This document shows positions 1 through 9,764 of a stretch of 52,936 nt of DNA, piece after piece. This DNA comes from Lachnospiraceae bacterium. Its GTDB lineage: Bacteria > Bacillota > Clostridia > Lachnospirales > Lachnospiraceae. Position 1 is the stretch's first letter, and each line of letters starts with the position of its first letter. Both the position numbers and the translations under genes were made by a program. Where the stretch lies: NCBI GenBank assembly GCA_017550535.1, contig JAFZOS010000061.1, forward strand, positions 1-52,936, in the 5' to 3' direction. The notes under the pieces are model-generated. The model saw only the letters and a list, made by a program, of their open reading frames with translations. It had not been told where the DNA came from and made no database searches.

Positions 1-244
1 CCACTTCTTCCTGCCCGTAAGGATCATCCGCACCCGTATCAGAATCATCTGCCCTGACTTCATCGGATGCCCCCTCAGGCTTATCCGCCGCCTGTGATCC
101 TTCCTCCTTAAAAACCGTTTCTTCGATCACTGCCCCGGGCTTTGATTCATCCGTCACATCACCGGACTCCCGCACTCCTGCCTCCTTACAGCCGTAAAGA
201 AACAGGGCGCAGCTAAGCATTAAAAAAGCCGCCGTCACCTTCAT
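1..244 (-). CDS. Lipoprotein, C-terminus beyond the window
   Basis: This is the N-terminal 81 codons of a minus-strand gene that leaves the window at its left edge. The first 19 residues form a lipoprotein signal: Lys2, a hydrophobic core, then a lipobox ending LYG-C with the lipid-modified Cys at residue 19. What follows is a low-complexity, Asp/Glu/Ser/Thr-rich stretch typical of the flexible tether of a Gram-positive lipoprotein exposed outside the membrane. The start ATG overlaps the TGA of the upstream EAL gene in an ATGA junction, so translation is probably coupled. No catalytic or binding domain is visible in the part present, so no function is assigned. Confidence 0.8.
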   Translation of the reverse strand, partial: MKVTAAFLMLSCALFLYGCKEAGVRESGDVTDESKPGAVIEETVFKEEGSQAADKPEGASDEVRADDSDTGADDPYGQEEV

Positions 245-2157
245 GCTTCACCTTTTGTAAAATAGCCTGTCAGTTCTTCAATGGGAATGGGTTTTGAATA
301 CTTATAACCCTGCAGATAAGATGCAGACATATTGATACATCTTTCCTCATCCTGATCGTTTTCTATGCCCTCGTAAAGCACCGAATAATCAACATCCGAA
401 AACATCGACGCAAGGCTGCCGACCATCTTCCTTGAACGTTCGTTGCTGCCGCTTGCAAGCACTAATGACCTGTCAAACTTTATGATATCAAACGGAAGTT
501 CAAGTATCCTTTCCATATTGGAATACCCCGTGCCAAAGTCATCAAGGTAAAACTTTATTCCCCTTTCCTTCATCTCATCGATCTTATTCTTAAGGGCCAT
601 AAAGTCGGTCTCGCTTCTTGATTCTGTTATCTCAAAGGCGATCTTCTCATCCGGTATCCCGCTTTGTTTTATGATACTTTCCACATCATTTGTGAAGCTG
701 TCGTCACGCATCTCAAGGGCGGAAACATTGACCGATATCCGCCTAAGATCATATCCGCTGTCAAGCAGCTTCCTTATACCGTCACAGGTCTTCTTAAGTA
801 TTATCTGTGTAAGTACATGGATGAAACCGTTATCCTCTGCAAGTGATATGAACTTATCGGGATATACCAGTCCAAGATTCGGAAGGCTTAACCTCATAAG
901 GGCTTCCGCCGTATCGTACCTGTCCCTTTTTATACTGTAAACAGGCTGGCAATACACAAGTATCCTGGGATCGTCAAGATCCTTTTTCTTAAATATATCT
1001 ATAAGCTCGGACAGGATATATTTTTGTTCGTTGAACCTGTCCACATCATTCAGAGTCACCGTGTAAATATCATTTATCTTCATCCTGCGGTGTATGCTAT
1101 TTATAAAGCTCAAGCCTTCATTTCCGCGGCTTATCTCTTCGATCGAAGAACCGATGACTATCTTGTAGTCATACATATATTTAAGGTATTCCTGCCTGAA
1201 CGCTTCCAGTATCCTGTTTATCTTATCCCTGTAATCCGGGTTTGAATCCTTCCATGCCGTAAGTATTATATGGCCGCTGCTTATCTGGAACAGCATGGTG
1301 CCCTTAAAATAATCAGCCGAAAAACGCCTTATCGTTTCATATATCTCATGCGGTATGGACTTTCCTTCAACATCGAGTTCCGGCAGGTACAGGCTTGTAA
1401 ATATAAAATCCTTCTTCTTCCTGTAACTTCGACTGACCATATCTTCGAAAGCTCCGGTATCAACAGTACCGATCTCAATGTTTTCATATGGATTTGAATG
1501 GATAATATAAAGCATCGCTATTACGGGGAACAAAAACGATGCAACCGTAAAGGATGACTGGCCATGCCTCCCCTGTATGAGCAGGATAAGGAACGACATT
1601 CCGATAGTACCGTAAAATCCCCACATTACGCGCCTGTAAAACAACCGCCTTGAAACGATCAGAAGATAAACTATGATGGCAATAAATCCAATGTATCCGT
1701 ACAGAAAAACATTCTGCGCGCTAAAAGCCTGTGCGTTATCCTTTAACTTAAAGCTCGTGCCGTTTACGACAGACACTATATCCGTAATGATCACAACAAA
1801 ATATATGATCATTGCAAGCACCCTGACAAACAGACTCTTCTTCCTCTCAAGGTTCTGCATCACAATGATATATACAACATAAAGCAGAAGATTTGAAAAC
1901 AGCAGGGCATGATAAAAGACGCGGATGATATATACCGCATTGTAATTACCGTTGGTTATCTTTCCGTACAGGTTGTGATAAAATACATCACTTAATCCCG
2001 CGAGCATAAGATATACCACGATAGTTACAAAGATGTAGAAATTCTTGGTCCTTTTAACGTATGATGTTGCGATCAAAATGAAGATCACTATACATACGGC
2101 AACAGTAGTAAGATCTCCTACCGGTGAATAATTTTCGAAAAAAACCTGTTCTCCCAT
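241..2157 (-). CDS. Membrane EAL-domain c-di-GMP phosphodiesterase
   Basis: Likely cleaves cyclic di-GMP to pGpG at the inner face of the membrane. Residues about 15-225 form seven or so hydrophobic segments with no recognisable ligand domain. Residues about 230-390 resemble a degenerate GGDEF fold without a GG(D/E)EF motif, so no cyclase activity is expected. Residues about 395-635 are an EAL domain with its metal and catalytic residues in place: EALMR at 418, NVSA, FEITES, DDFGTG, IKFD, YEGIE and LQGY. The gene follows the papain-like protein gene by 25 bp and overlaps the next lipoprotein gene by 4 bp. There is no Shine-Dalgarno sequence. A TTGAAC-N16-TATAAT promoter ends six bases before the ATG, so the message may be leaderless. 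The input signal is unknown. Confidence 0.9.
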   Translation of the reverse strand: MGEQVFFENYSPVGDLTTVAVCIVIFILIATSYVKRTKNFYIFVTIVVYLMLAGLSDVFYHNLYGKITNGNYNAVYIIRVFYHALLFSNLLLYVVYIIVMQNLERKKSLFVRVLAMIIYFVVIITDIVSVVNGTSFKLKDNAQAFSAQNVFLYGYIGFIAIIVYLLIVSRRLFYRRVMWGFYGTIGMSFLILLIQGRHGQSSFTVASFLFPVIAMLYIIHSNPYENIEIGTVDTGAFEDMVSRSYRKKKDFIFTSLYLPELDVEGKSIPHEIYETIRRFSADYFKGTMLFQISSGHIILTAWKDSNPDYRDKINRILEAFRQEYLKYMYDYKIVIGSSIEEISRGNEGLSFINSIHRRMKINDIYTVTLNDVDRFNEQKYILSELIDIFKKKDLDDPRILVYCQPVYSIKRDRYDTAEALMRLSLPNLGLVYPDKFISLAEDNGFIHVLTQIILKKTCDGIRKLLDSGYDLRRISVNVSALEMRDDSFTNDVESIIKQSGIPDEKIAFEITESRSETDFMALKNKIDEMKERGIKFYLDDFGTGYSNMERILELPFDIIKFDRSLVLASGSNERSRKMVGSLASMFSDVDYSVLYEGIENDQDEERCINMSASYLQGYKYSKPIPIEELTGYFTKGEA

Positions 2158-2163
2158 AGCTGT

Positions 2164-2191
2164 ATTATAACATATACAAATGTCAGTTCAA
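2164..2191 (-). promoter_or_regulatory. Sigma-A-type promoter of the EAL gene, leaderless geometry
   Basis: On the minus strand TTGAAC (2191-2186) is followed by a 16-nt spacer and a perfect TATAAT (2169-2164), then six bases (ACAGCT) and the ATG at 2157. Transcription would begin at or within a base or two of the start codon. The -35 box lies at the 3' end of the upstream papain-like gene. Confidence 0.65.
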
Positions 2192-3166
2192 CTTTGATCC
2201 CCTTATAAACCTTCCGAAGAGTCCCCTGAATAAGGCCTTAAAAAACATACCGGCAGCATTTCGCATATCCGCGCGTACAACCGCCTCCGAGCCGGCCGGG
2301 GTCATATAATAAAGGCAGCTCGTGTATGCCCTGCTTAAATGCCATGAACGGTTAAGCTTCTCATAAGGCACGGTGGCCACGCGTCCCCATGTGGACAGCT
2401 TAATGAGCGGCTTACCCTGCTCGTCCTCCTCGATCCCGGTGATGGTCATAAAATGCGACCTTACGCCGTTCTTGCTGTCGTATCCGTTTTCAAGCCTGCC
2501 GCTTTTTCCCGAATAAAGCTTAAGCGGATGCCTGTTAAGCGATGTGAGCATTACGACCGAACCGCATTTATCAAGCCCTTCCTTTATAAACTCAAGGCCC
2601 TTATCATATGAACAGAATGCCGTCAGCAGCGAGTGCATATGGAGCATAAGCCCCCTGCTTTTGCAGAACTTAAGGCTCCCCCTTATAAAGCCTCCCGCAC
2701 CCATGCCGTAGCTTGGCATGACCGGCCCCTTGAACAGCTTGCTGCCGCGCTTGCACATATCGTAGATCTTACGGACAACGGGCAGTTCAAATACGAGCAT
2801 CGACTTGTAAATGTTACCCATGAACGAAATGAATTCATCCTTATAACATTCGCTTCCCGTTAATGCCCTTAAATCCTCAGACACATTTTTATCATTAAAT
2901 CTATCCGGATATTTAAACGCTAAAGTACGCAGCATATTGGCGCACGCCACCGAACCGCAGCCCGCAAAGGCCTGCGTGTTTGACTTATACCAGTCCTGGT
3001 CGCCGCCGTAATACTTTTTTCCCGTCCCCCTGTCGGTGATGATCAGGGGATCAAATTCGGTTTTATCCACGTTTCCGCCCATCATACTGTTTCCAAAAAC
3101 CTTCTTTTGTATATCACCTATGATCAAGGATAACAGAATCACAGGAAAAATTAAACCTCCGATCAT
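2183..3166 (-). CDS. Membrane-anchored papain/C39-like cysteine peptidase family protein
   Basis: An N-terminal hydrophobic segment (residues 3-17) should anchor or export the protein. The body looks like a papain-fold (C39-like) domain: a Cys motif at residues 69-76 (GCGSVACA, nucleophile Cys70), a His motif at 237-243 (SHFMTIT, His238), and a strand ending STWG at 258-261. These match the Cys-His arrangement of bacterial C39-like proteins, but the substrate is not known and peptidase activity is inferred. The ATG at 3166 lies in the loop of the preceding terminator and has no ribosome site. A GTG at 3142, 13 nt after a GGAGG that is itself the 3' arm of that terminator, is a possible true start. 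The gene is followed by the EAL gene after 25 bp. Confidence 0.65.
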   Translation of the reverse strand: MIGGLIFPVILLSLIIGDIQKKVFGNSMMGGNVDKTEFDPLIITDRGTGKKYYGGDQDWYKSNTQAFAGCGSVACANMLRTLAFKYPDRFNDKNVSEDLRALTGSECYKDEFISFMGNIYKSMLVFELPVVRKIYDMCKRGSKLFKGPVMPSYGMGAGGFIRGSLKFCKSRGLMLHMHSLLTAFCSYDKGLEFIKEGLDKCGSVVMLTSLNRHPLKLYSGKSGRLENGYDSKNGVRSHFMTITGIEEDEQGKPLIKLSTWGRVATVPYEKLNRSWHLSRAYTSCLYYMTPAGSEAVVRADMRNAAGMFFKALFRGLFGRFIRGSKLN

Positions 3167-3181
3167 GTGGACCGGAGGTTT
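3153..3181 (-). terminator. Rho-independent terminator after glgP
   Basis: Reading the minus strand, AAACCTCCG (3181-3173) pairs perfectly with CGGAGGTTT (3161-3153) around an 11-nt loop, followed by AATTTTT. It starts 20 nt after the glgP stop codon. The 3' arm contains GGAGG, which may double as the ribosome site of the downstream gene. Confidence 0.85.
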
Positions 3182-3200
3182 TCAATCGTTATATTCTGTC

Positions 3201-5666
3201 TTATTTTCTTAATGTCACCTTATCAAGATGCCATATCTCATCAACATACTGCTGGATGGTACGGTCGGATGTGAACTTGCCCGAGCATGCCACATTGAGT
3301 ATTGCCATCTTTGCCCATCTCTTCTCATCCCTGTATGCCTCTTCGACACGCTTCTGAGCCTCTGCGTAAGCCTTGAAATCCTTAAGGATGAAGTAAGTAT
3401 CAGCCCTTGAAGATACCTGCGTGTTGAGCAGTGAGTTGTACAGATCCCTGAACAGCTCGGGATCATTCGGAGCAAAGTATCCGTTTATAAGCTGCATCAG
3501 TACCTTGCGGATATCGGGATCGTTGTTGAATATCTCCTGAGGATTGTAGCCGCCCTTGTTCTCGTAGTCTATTACTTCCTGCGAAGAAAGTCCGAAGATG
3601 AATGCATTTTCCTTGCCCACTTCCTCAACTATCTCAACATTGGCACCGTCCATCGTACCTAAGGTAACGGCACCGTTTAACATGAACTTCATGTTACCTG
3701 TTCCGGATGCTTCCTTACTTGCCGTCGATATCTGCTCGGATACATCTGCCGCAGCAAATATCCACTCGGCATTAGATACGCGGTAGTCCTCGATGAACAC
3801 GATCTTTATCTTGCCCTTTATCGAAGGATCATTGTTTACCACATCCGCAACGGAATTTATAAGCTTGATCGTAAGCTTGGCGGTACGGTATCCTGCTGCC
3901 GCCTTGGCACCGAAGATGAATGTCCTCGGATAAAATTCCATATCCGGATGTTCCTTAAGCTCATTGTAAAGGTACATGATGTGCAGGATGTTAAGGAGCT
4001 GCCTCTTGTATTCATGAAGCCTCTTTACCTGTACATCGAAAATCGACCTCGGATCTACCTCGATACCGTTATTCTCAAGGATGTATTTCGCAAGGCGCAC
4101 CTTGTTCTTGTACTTGATGTTCATGAACTCCTGCTGAGCCTTGGGGTCATCCGCAAATACCTTAAGCTTGTTGATCTTCGGCAGGTTCTTGATCCAGTCA
4201 TCGCCGACCCTTCCGGTTACCCAGTCTGCAAGCAGCGGATTGCCGTGTAAGAGGAAACGCCTCTGGGTGATACCGTTTGTCTTATTGTTGAACTTCTCGG
4301 GCATCATCTCGTAGAAATCCTTAAGCTCCTGATTCTTAAGGATCTCGGTATGAAGCCTTGCAACACCGTTTACCGAGAAGCCTGCGCAGATCGCAAGGTG
4401 AGCCATCTTGACCTGTCCGTCGTAGATTATAGCCATCTTGCGAACCTTCTCCTCATTACCGGGATACTTCGCCCTTATCTGCTCAACGAACCTTCTGTTT
4501 ATCTCCTCGACTATCTGATATATCCTCGGGAGCAGGCGTGAGAACAGCTCGATCGGCCATTTCTCCAAAGCTTCCGACATTATCGTATGGTTGGTGTAAG
4601 CGCAGGTCTTTGTCGTTACTGCCCATGCTTCATCCCAGCCGAGTCCGTAATCATCCATAAGAATACGCATAAGCTCGGCAACCGTGACCGTCGGATGCGT
4701 ATCGTTAAGCTGGAACACAACCTTTTCATGGAGGTTCCTTACATCGTCATGGCTGCGCATGTACTTTTCAACGGCTTCCTGGATGCTGGCCGAAATGAAG
4801 AAGTACTGCTGCTTAAGCCTTAACTCCTTACCTGCGTAGTGGTTATCGTTGGGGTAAAGCACCTCGCATATGTTCCTTGCAAGGTTCTCCTGCTCAACGG
4901 CCATCTTGTAATCGCCCTTGTCAAAAGAATCAAGCTGGAAGCACTCGATAGGCTGCGCATCCCATATCCTTAATGTATTAACTATCCTGTTGCCGTAGCC
5001 GACGATCGGAAGGTCATAGGGGATAGCCTGTACCGACTGATATCCCTCCTGCGAGAAATGACTCTCACCGAACTCATCCACATCGACCTTAACGTATCCG
5101 CCGAACTTTACTATCTTCGCATACTCGGGACGACGAAGTTCGAACGGGTTGCCGTCCTTTAACCAGTTATCCGGAACCTCGATCTGATAACCGTCGCGGA
5201 TCTCCTGCTTGAACATACCGTAGCGGTACCTGATGCCGCAGCCGTATGCGCTGTATCCGAGAGTTGCGAGAGAATCAAGGAAACATGCCGCAAGCCTTCC
5301 GAGACCGCCGTTTCCGAGGGCCGCATCCCTCTCCTGATCCTCAACGAGGTTTATGTCTATGCCAAGCTCCTTAAGAGCCTGCGCAACTTCCTTATATTCA
5401 CACAGGTTGATAAGGCTGTTTCCGAGCGCACGTCCCATAAGGAATTCCATCGACAGATAGTACACTGTTTTCGGATCCTTTTTCTCGTATGCCTTCTGCG
5501 TGTCCATCCAGTTGTCGATGATCGTATCCTTGACCGCATAGCAAACGGCCTGGAAGATCTGCTGCTCCGACGCTTCCTTAAGAGTCTTGCGGTACAGCGT
5601 TTTTACGTTATCGCTGACTACCTTCTTAAAAGCTTCCTTGTCAAACTGCTGCTGTTTTTTTACCAA
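3201..5666 (-). CDS. glgP: Glycogen/maltodextrin phosphorylase (GT35)
   Basis: Phosphorolyses alpha-1,4-glucan from the non-reducing end to glucose-1-phosphate in the cytoplasm. At 821 residues it has the usual family length. The pyridoxal-phosphate lysine is Lys660 in the motif GTGNMKF, and other family blocks are clear (NGGLGRLAACFLDSLA near residue 117, VKRLHEYKRQ, EASGTGNMK, GTMDGANVEI). The start codon is TTG at 5666, set by GGGAGG eight bases upstream; no ATG lies nearby. The gene is 15 bp downstream of ileS and is the last member of the pncB-CPBP-ileS-glgP transcription unit, which ends at the hairpin at 3153-3181. The sequence alone does not separate glycogen from maltodextrin preference. 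Confidence 0.97.
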   Translation of the reverse strand: MVKKQQQFDKEAFKKVVSDNVKTLYRKTLKEASEQQIFQAVCYAVKDTIIDNWMDTQKAYEKKDPKTVYYLSMEFLMGRALGNSLINLCEYKEVAQALKELGIDINLVEDQERDAALGNGGLGRLAACFLDSLATLGYSAYGCGIRYRYGMFKQEIRDGYQIEVPDNWLKDGNPFELRRPEYAKIVKFGGYVKVDVDEFGESHFSQEGYQSVQAIPYDLPIVGYGNRIVNTLRIWDAQPIECFQLDSFDKGDYKMAVEQENLARNICEVLYPNDNHYAGKELRLKQQYFFISASIQEAVEKYMRSHDDVRNLHEKVVFQLNDTHPTVTVAELMRILMDDYGLGWDEAWAVTTKTCAYTNHTIMSEALEKWPIELFSRLLPRIYQIVEEINRRFVEQIRAKYPGNEEKVRKMAIIYDGQVKMAHLAICAGFSVNGVARLHTEILKNQELKDFYEMMPEKFNNKTNGITQRRFLLHGNPLLADWVTGRVGDDWIKNLPKINKLKVFADDPKAQQEFMNIKYKNKVRLAKYILENNGIEVDPRSIFDVQVKRLHEYKRQLLNILHIMYLYNELKEHPDMEFYPRTFIFGAKAAAGYRTAKLTIKLINSVADVVNNDPSIKGKIKIVFIEDYRVSNAEWIFAAADVSEQISTASKEASGTGNMKFMLNGAVTLGTMDGANVEIVEEVGKENAFIFGLSSQEVIDYENKGGYNPQEIFNNDPDIRKVLMQLINGYFAPNDPELFRDLYNSLLNTQVSSRADTYFILKDFKAYAEAQKRVEEAYRDEKRWAKMAILNVACSGKFTSDRTIQQYVDEIWHLDKVTLRK

Positions 5667-5681
5667 AACCTTATCCTCCCA

Positions 5682-8600
5682 TTATATCTTTTTAACAGCA
5701 AGAATCACCTTCTCGCCGTTTATATCCCATGACTTCTCGTATCCGTCGGTCTCGCCGAACTTAATCTCCTCAGCCAGAACGTCATGCTTTATCTCGGCTC
5801 CGTTGTTTTCCATTATGCCCTTTAACTTATCGTTATCCTTAGCATAAACCGTGATCTTGTCCATGACCTCGAAGCCGGCTTCCTTACGCATCGTCTGGAT
5901 CTTGCTGATAAGCTCGCGGACGAAGCCTTCCTCGATGAGTTCGGGCGTTAAATTGGTATCGAGCACGACGGTCACCTTATTGTCGCTTTCGGATACAAAA
6001 CCGTCCTTTTCGACCGTCTCGATAAGCAGGTCTTCCTTAGATAATACAACCTCTTCTCCGCCTATGTCAAACTTAAGGGCGCCCTCCGAGTTAAGCTCAT
6101 TCATGGCTGCATTTCCGTCGATCTCAGCCAGTGTCTGCTTGATCGAACCTATGAGTTTACCGTACTTCGGACCCACCGTCTTAAGCTGCGGCTTGAACGA
6201 ATACGAAGTGAAATCACTCACATCATCCATGAACTTAACTTCCTTAACGTTAAGCTCATCCTCGATTATTTCCTTATAGAAATCGGATAAGGTAAAGTCA
6301 GCCTTAACGAGCATCGTTCCTATCGGCTGCCTGTTCTTTATGTTGCAGGCGTTCCTGCATGCGCGGCCCATGACAACGGTCTTAAGTACCGCATCCATGT
6401 TCTCCTCAAGTTCCTTATCGATGAACGCCTTATTGACGGTCGGGAAATCACACATATGGATGCTCTCGATCGCATCCTTGTCGATGCTCCTTACAAGGTT
6501 CTGATAAATCTGCTCGGTCATGAACGGGATCATAGGAGCGGCTGCCTTGCTTATCGTTACAAGCGAGGTATAAAGAGTCATATAAGCGTTGATCTTATCC
6601 TGCTCCATGCCCTTTGCCCAGAAACGCTCACGGCAGCGCCTTACATACCAGTTCGACAGATCGTCAACGAACTCGGCAAGCGCCCTTGCAGCCTCGGGGA
6701 TCCTGTAATTGTCAAGGTTATCATCAACCTCACCGACAACGGTGTTAAGCTTGCTTAATATCCACTTATCCATTACCGGTAACTTATCGTATTCAAGTGT
6801 ATATTTGCTCGCATCGAAATCATCGATGTTTGCATATAATACGAAGAATGCATATGTGTTCCACAGCGTGCCCATGAACTTGCGCTGTCCTTCCATAACG
6901 GCTTTGTCATGGAAACGGTTCGGAAGCCACGGTGCGGAATTTATATAGAAATACCAGCGGATCGCATCTGCGCCCATTGTCTTAAGCGCTTCAAAAGGAT
7001 CAACGGCATTACCCTTACTCTTACTCATCTTCTCGCCGTTTTCGTCAAGCACGAGACCGAGAACTATAACGTTCTCATAAGGGGATTTGTTAAACAGCAG
7101 GGTTGATTCTGCCATAAGCGAATAGAACCATCCTCGTGTCTGGTCAACGGCTTCCGATATGAACTGTGCCGGGAACTGCTGCTCGAACAGATCCTTGTTC
7201 TCAAACGGATAATGATGCTGCGCAAAAGGCATTGCGCCCGAATCAAACCAGCAGTCGATAACCTCGGGTACACGCTTCATCTCCTTGCCGCAGTCGGGAC
7301 ACTTGCAGGTAAACTCATCTATATAAGGCCTGTGGAGTTCAACCGTAAGCGCATCCTCACGTCCGGAAGCTTCCTTAAGCTCCTCCCTAGAACCTATGCA
7401 CAGCTGCTTTCCGCAGTCAGGACACTCCCAGATATTAAGCGGGGTTCCCCAGTAACGGTTACGTGATACGCCCCAGTCCTGGATGTTCTCAAGCCAGTTG
7501 CCGAAACGTCCCTCACCGATCGAAGGCGGGATCCAGTTAACGGTCTTGTTGTTTGCAACAAGGTCATCCCTTACAGCTGTCATCTTTATAAACCATGATT
7601 CCCTCGCGTAGTAAAGCAGAGGAGTATCGCAGCGCCAGCAGTGCGGATAATCATGCTCAACCTTGGGAGCCGAGAATAACTGACCCCTCTTGTCAAGCTC
7701 AATAAGCACGTTCTTGTCACAGTCAACCGCGCCTGCCTCAAGCTCCTCCTTGGTGGGCTTACACCTCATGCCCGCAAAAGGAGTAACATCCTTCATGATA
7801 CCGCGCTCGTCAACCATCTGTACAAACGGAGCATCATATTTGCGTCCAACCCTCGCATCATCTTCACCGAAAGCGGGTGCTATATGAACGATACCTGTAC
7901 CGTCAGACATAGTTACGTAATCGTCACAGTATATGAAGAAGGCCTTTTTATGCTGCTTTTCGGCTTCATCCGCCGCACACTGATACAGTGGCTCGTATTC
8001 CTTATATTCAAGGTCTGTGCCTTTGTAAGTTTCAAGAACTTCATATGCGGGAGTTCCTTCTTCCCTTTCAATACCGCCGAGCACCGTATCCGCCAGTGCC
8101 TGTGCAAGTATATAAACCATGCCGTCGGCAGCCTTTACCTTAATATATGTCTCATCGGGATTAACGCAAAGAGCGATGTTAGAAGCAAGAGTCCAGGGCG
8201 TGGTCGTCCATGCAAGGAAGAATGCATTCTCCTCGCCCTTTATCTTAAACCTTACGATAGCCGTGCGTTCCTTAAGTGTCTTATAACCCTGCGCAACCTC
8301 GTGTGATGAGAGCGGTGTACCGCAGCGCGGGCAGTAAGGCACGATCTTAAAGCCCTTGTATAAAAGGCCTTTGTCCCAGATCTGTTTAAGAGCCCACCAT
8401 TCGGACTCGATAAAGTCATCATGATAGGTAACGTAAGGATCATCCATATCCGCCCAGAAACCAACGGTGCCGGAGAAATCCTCCCACATGCCCTTGTACT
8501 GCCAAACGGATTCCTTACATTCCTTTATAAAGGGATCAAGTCCGTATTCCTCGATCTGCTCCTTGCCGTCAAGCCCGAGCTTTTTCTCAACTTCAAGCTC

Positions 8601-8882
8601 GACCGGAAGCCCGTGGGTATCCCAGCCTGCCTTACGCGGAACATAGTATCCTTTCATGGTACGGTACCTCGGGATCATGTCCTTTATGACACGTGTGAGC
8701 ACATGCCCTATATGCGGCTTTCCGTTCGCTGTGGGCGGCCCGTCGTAGAAGGTATAGGTCTCACCTTCCTTACGGTTCTCCATGCTCTTTTTAAATATGT
8801 CATTGTCCGACCAAAACTTCTCGATCTCTTTTTCTCTTTCAACGAAGCTTAAGTCCGTAGATACCTTGTTGTACATATTCAT
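5682..8882 (-). CDS. ileS: Isoleucyl-tRNA synthetase
   Basis: Charges tRNA-Ile with isoleucine; a class I synthetase with an editing (CP1) domain. HIGH is at residues 57-60 (GKPHIGHV) and the second signature is KMSKSKGN. Several CxxC pairs are present (CPRCG, CPDCGKQ, CPDCGKEM). At 1066 residues it has the long form common in clostridia, closer to the type 2 (eukaryote-like) branch than to the roughly 930-residue type 1 enzyme; this placement is from memory of family patterns. The two ATGs at residues 1 and 3 are both near a weak AAGG ribosome site. The gene sits 14 bp after the CPBP gene, so there is no room for the T-box leader that often controls ileS in Firmicutes. Confidence 0.98.
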   Translation of the reverse strand: MNMYNKVSTDLSFVEREKEIEKFWSDNDIFKKSMENRKEGETYTFYDGPPTANGKPHIGHVLTRVIKDMIPRYRTMKGYYVPRKAGWDTHGLPVELEVEKKLGLDGKEQIEEYGLDPFIKECKESVWQYKGMWEDFSGTVGFWADMDDPYVTYHDDFIESEWWALKQIWDKGLLYKGFKIVPYCPRCGTPLSSHEVAQGYKTLKERTAIVRFKIKGEENAFFLAWTTTPWTLASNIALCVNPDETYIKVKAADGMVYILAQALADTVLGGIEREEGTPAYEVLETYKGTDLEYKEYEPLYQCAADEAEKQHKKAFFIYCDDYVTMSDGTGIVHIAPAFGEDDARVGRKYDAPFVQMVDERGIMKDVTPFAGMRCKPTKEELEAGAVDCDKNVLIELDKRGQLFSAPKVEHDYPHCWRCDTPLLYYARESWFIKMTAVRDDLVANNKTVNWIPPSIGEGRFGNWLENIQDWGVSRNRYWGTPLNIWECPDCGKQLCIGSREELKEASGREDALTVELHRPYIDEFTCKCPDCGKEMKRVPEVIDCWFDSGAMPFAQHHYPFENKDLFEQQFPAQFISEAVDQTRGWFYSLMAESTLLFNKSPYENVIVLGLVLDENGEKMSKSKGNAVDPFEALKTMGADAIRWYFYINSAPWLPNRFHDKAVMEGQRKFMGTLWNTYAFFVLYANIDDFDASKYTLEYDKLPVMDKWILSKLNTVVGEVDDNLDNYRIPEAARALAEFVDDLSNWYVRRCRERFWAKGMEQDKINAYMTLYTSLVTISKAAAPMIPFMTEQIYQNLVRSIDKDAIESIHMCDFPTVNKAFIDKELEENMDAVLKTVVMGRACRNACNIKNRQPIGTMLVKADFTLSDFYKEIIEDELNVKEVKFMDDVSDFTSYSFKPQLKTVGPKYGKLIGSIKQTLAEIDGNAAMNELNSEGALKFDIGGEEVVLSKEDLLIETVEKDGFVSESDNKVTVVLDTNLTPELIEEGFVRELISKIQTMRKEAGFEVMDKITVYAKDNDKLKGIMENNGAEIKHDVLAEEIKFGETDGYEKSWDINGEKVILAVKKI

Positions 8883-8896
8883 CTTACCTTTCTTTC

Positions 8897-9760
8897 TTAC
8901 TTTTCTTTCTTTCCTTTTTTAACGATCAAAACGATAACCGCCGTCGCGACCGGAAATAAAATGACCACGGGCAGACCGCCCTCAAGGCCAAATTCCACAT
9001 TATAAAAGAGGCTTCCCTTTACTGCATCCGGTGTGAACAATGCCCGCGGACAGACAATTCCCGAATTCGGAAGTCCAAGGAGCATGTTCTGAGTAAAATT
9101 CCAGGCTGTATGAACCATAATGGGAAACCATATACTGTCAAGTACCACGGTCATTATACCAAAGCATAAACCTACCACAAAGATCGTGATCAGAGAATAA
9201 GCATCTACTCCCGTATTACCGAGATGACCGAGACTGAAAGTAATGGGGTTTAATAGAATGGCAAATATCAGATTATATCTTTCCTTAATGGCACTCAGCC
9301 CGTATCCCCTGAAGACAAGCTCCTCCGCACCGGACTGGATACATACAACAGCAAGTGCCGCAATAAGAAACAGGGGATCAAATTTCACAAAAGAAAGATG
9401 GATATCCCCATTCAGCATTGCAATGAAGGCGCACAGCATATTTAATGCAAATCCGGTCAAAAGACCAAGCAATGCCATTTTTATAGTGTTTCCGCTCCTG
9501 CCCTTATGCTTTGCGTGTCCAAGGCTGTAAAAAATCGGTTTCTCAGCAAAAAAACAATACCCTATCAATATCAGATCGGTCATTATAAACGGGAGATAGA
9601 GTGTAAAAAGCAGATTCCATCCTCCGTCTTTAATTCCGGAAAACAGATAATACGCCGGGTAATACCCGCAGTATAATCCGCCGAACATGATAACCATCAT
9701 CATGATCGTAACAAATAAAAAATTGTGCCGTTTCAGTTTTTTATTATTTTCTGTCCCCAT
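8897..9760 (-). CDS. CPBP-family intramembrane metalloprotease
   Basis: A multi-spanning membrane protein of the CPBP/Abi (Rce1-like) family. The motifs expected for its active site are present: EELVFRG (Glu146, Glu147, Arg151), a His at 179 in LGHLG, and HTAWN (His217, Asn221). Family members cleave membrane-proximal substrates or protect against bacteriocins; the substrate here is unknown. About eight hydrophobic segments are visible and the C-terminus is Lys-rich. The ribosome site (AAGGTGA) overlaps the stop codon of pncB, so the two are probably co-translated. Confidence 0.88.
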   Translation of the reverse strand: MGTENNKKLKRHNFLFVTIMMMVIMFGGLYCGYYPAYYLFSGIKDGGWNLLFTLYLPFIMTDLILIGYCFFAEKPIFYSLGHAKHKGRSGNTIKMALLGLLTGFALNMLCAFIAMLNGDIHLSFVKFDPLFLIAALAVVCIQSGAEELVFRGYGLSAIKERYNLIFAILLNPITFSLGHLGNTGVDAYSLITIFVVGLCFGIMTVVLDSIWFPIMVHTAWNFTQNMLLGLPNSGIVCPRALFTPDAVKGSLFYNVEFGLEGGLPVVILFPVATAVIVLIVKKGKKEK

Positions 9761-9764
9761 TGAC

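Noticed and set aside
8883-8896. Expected T-box leader before ileS
   Set aside because: Only 14 bp separate the ileS start from the upstream gene, and no T-box motif is visible in the operon leader either.
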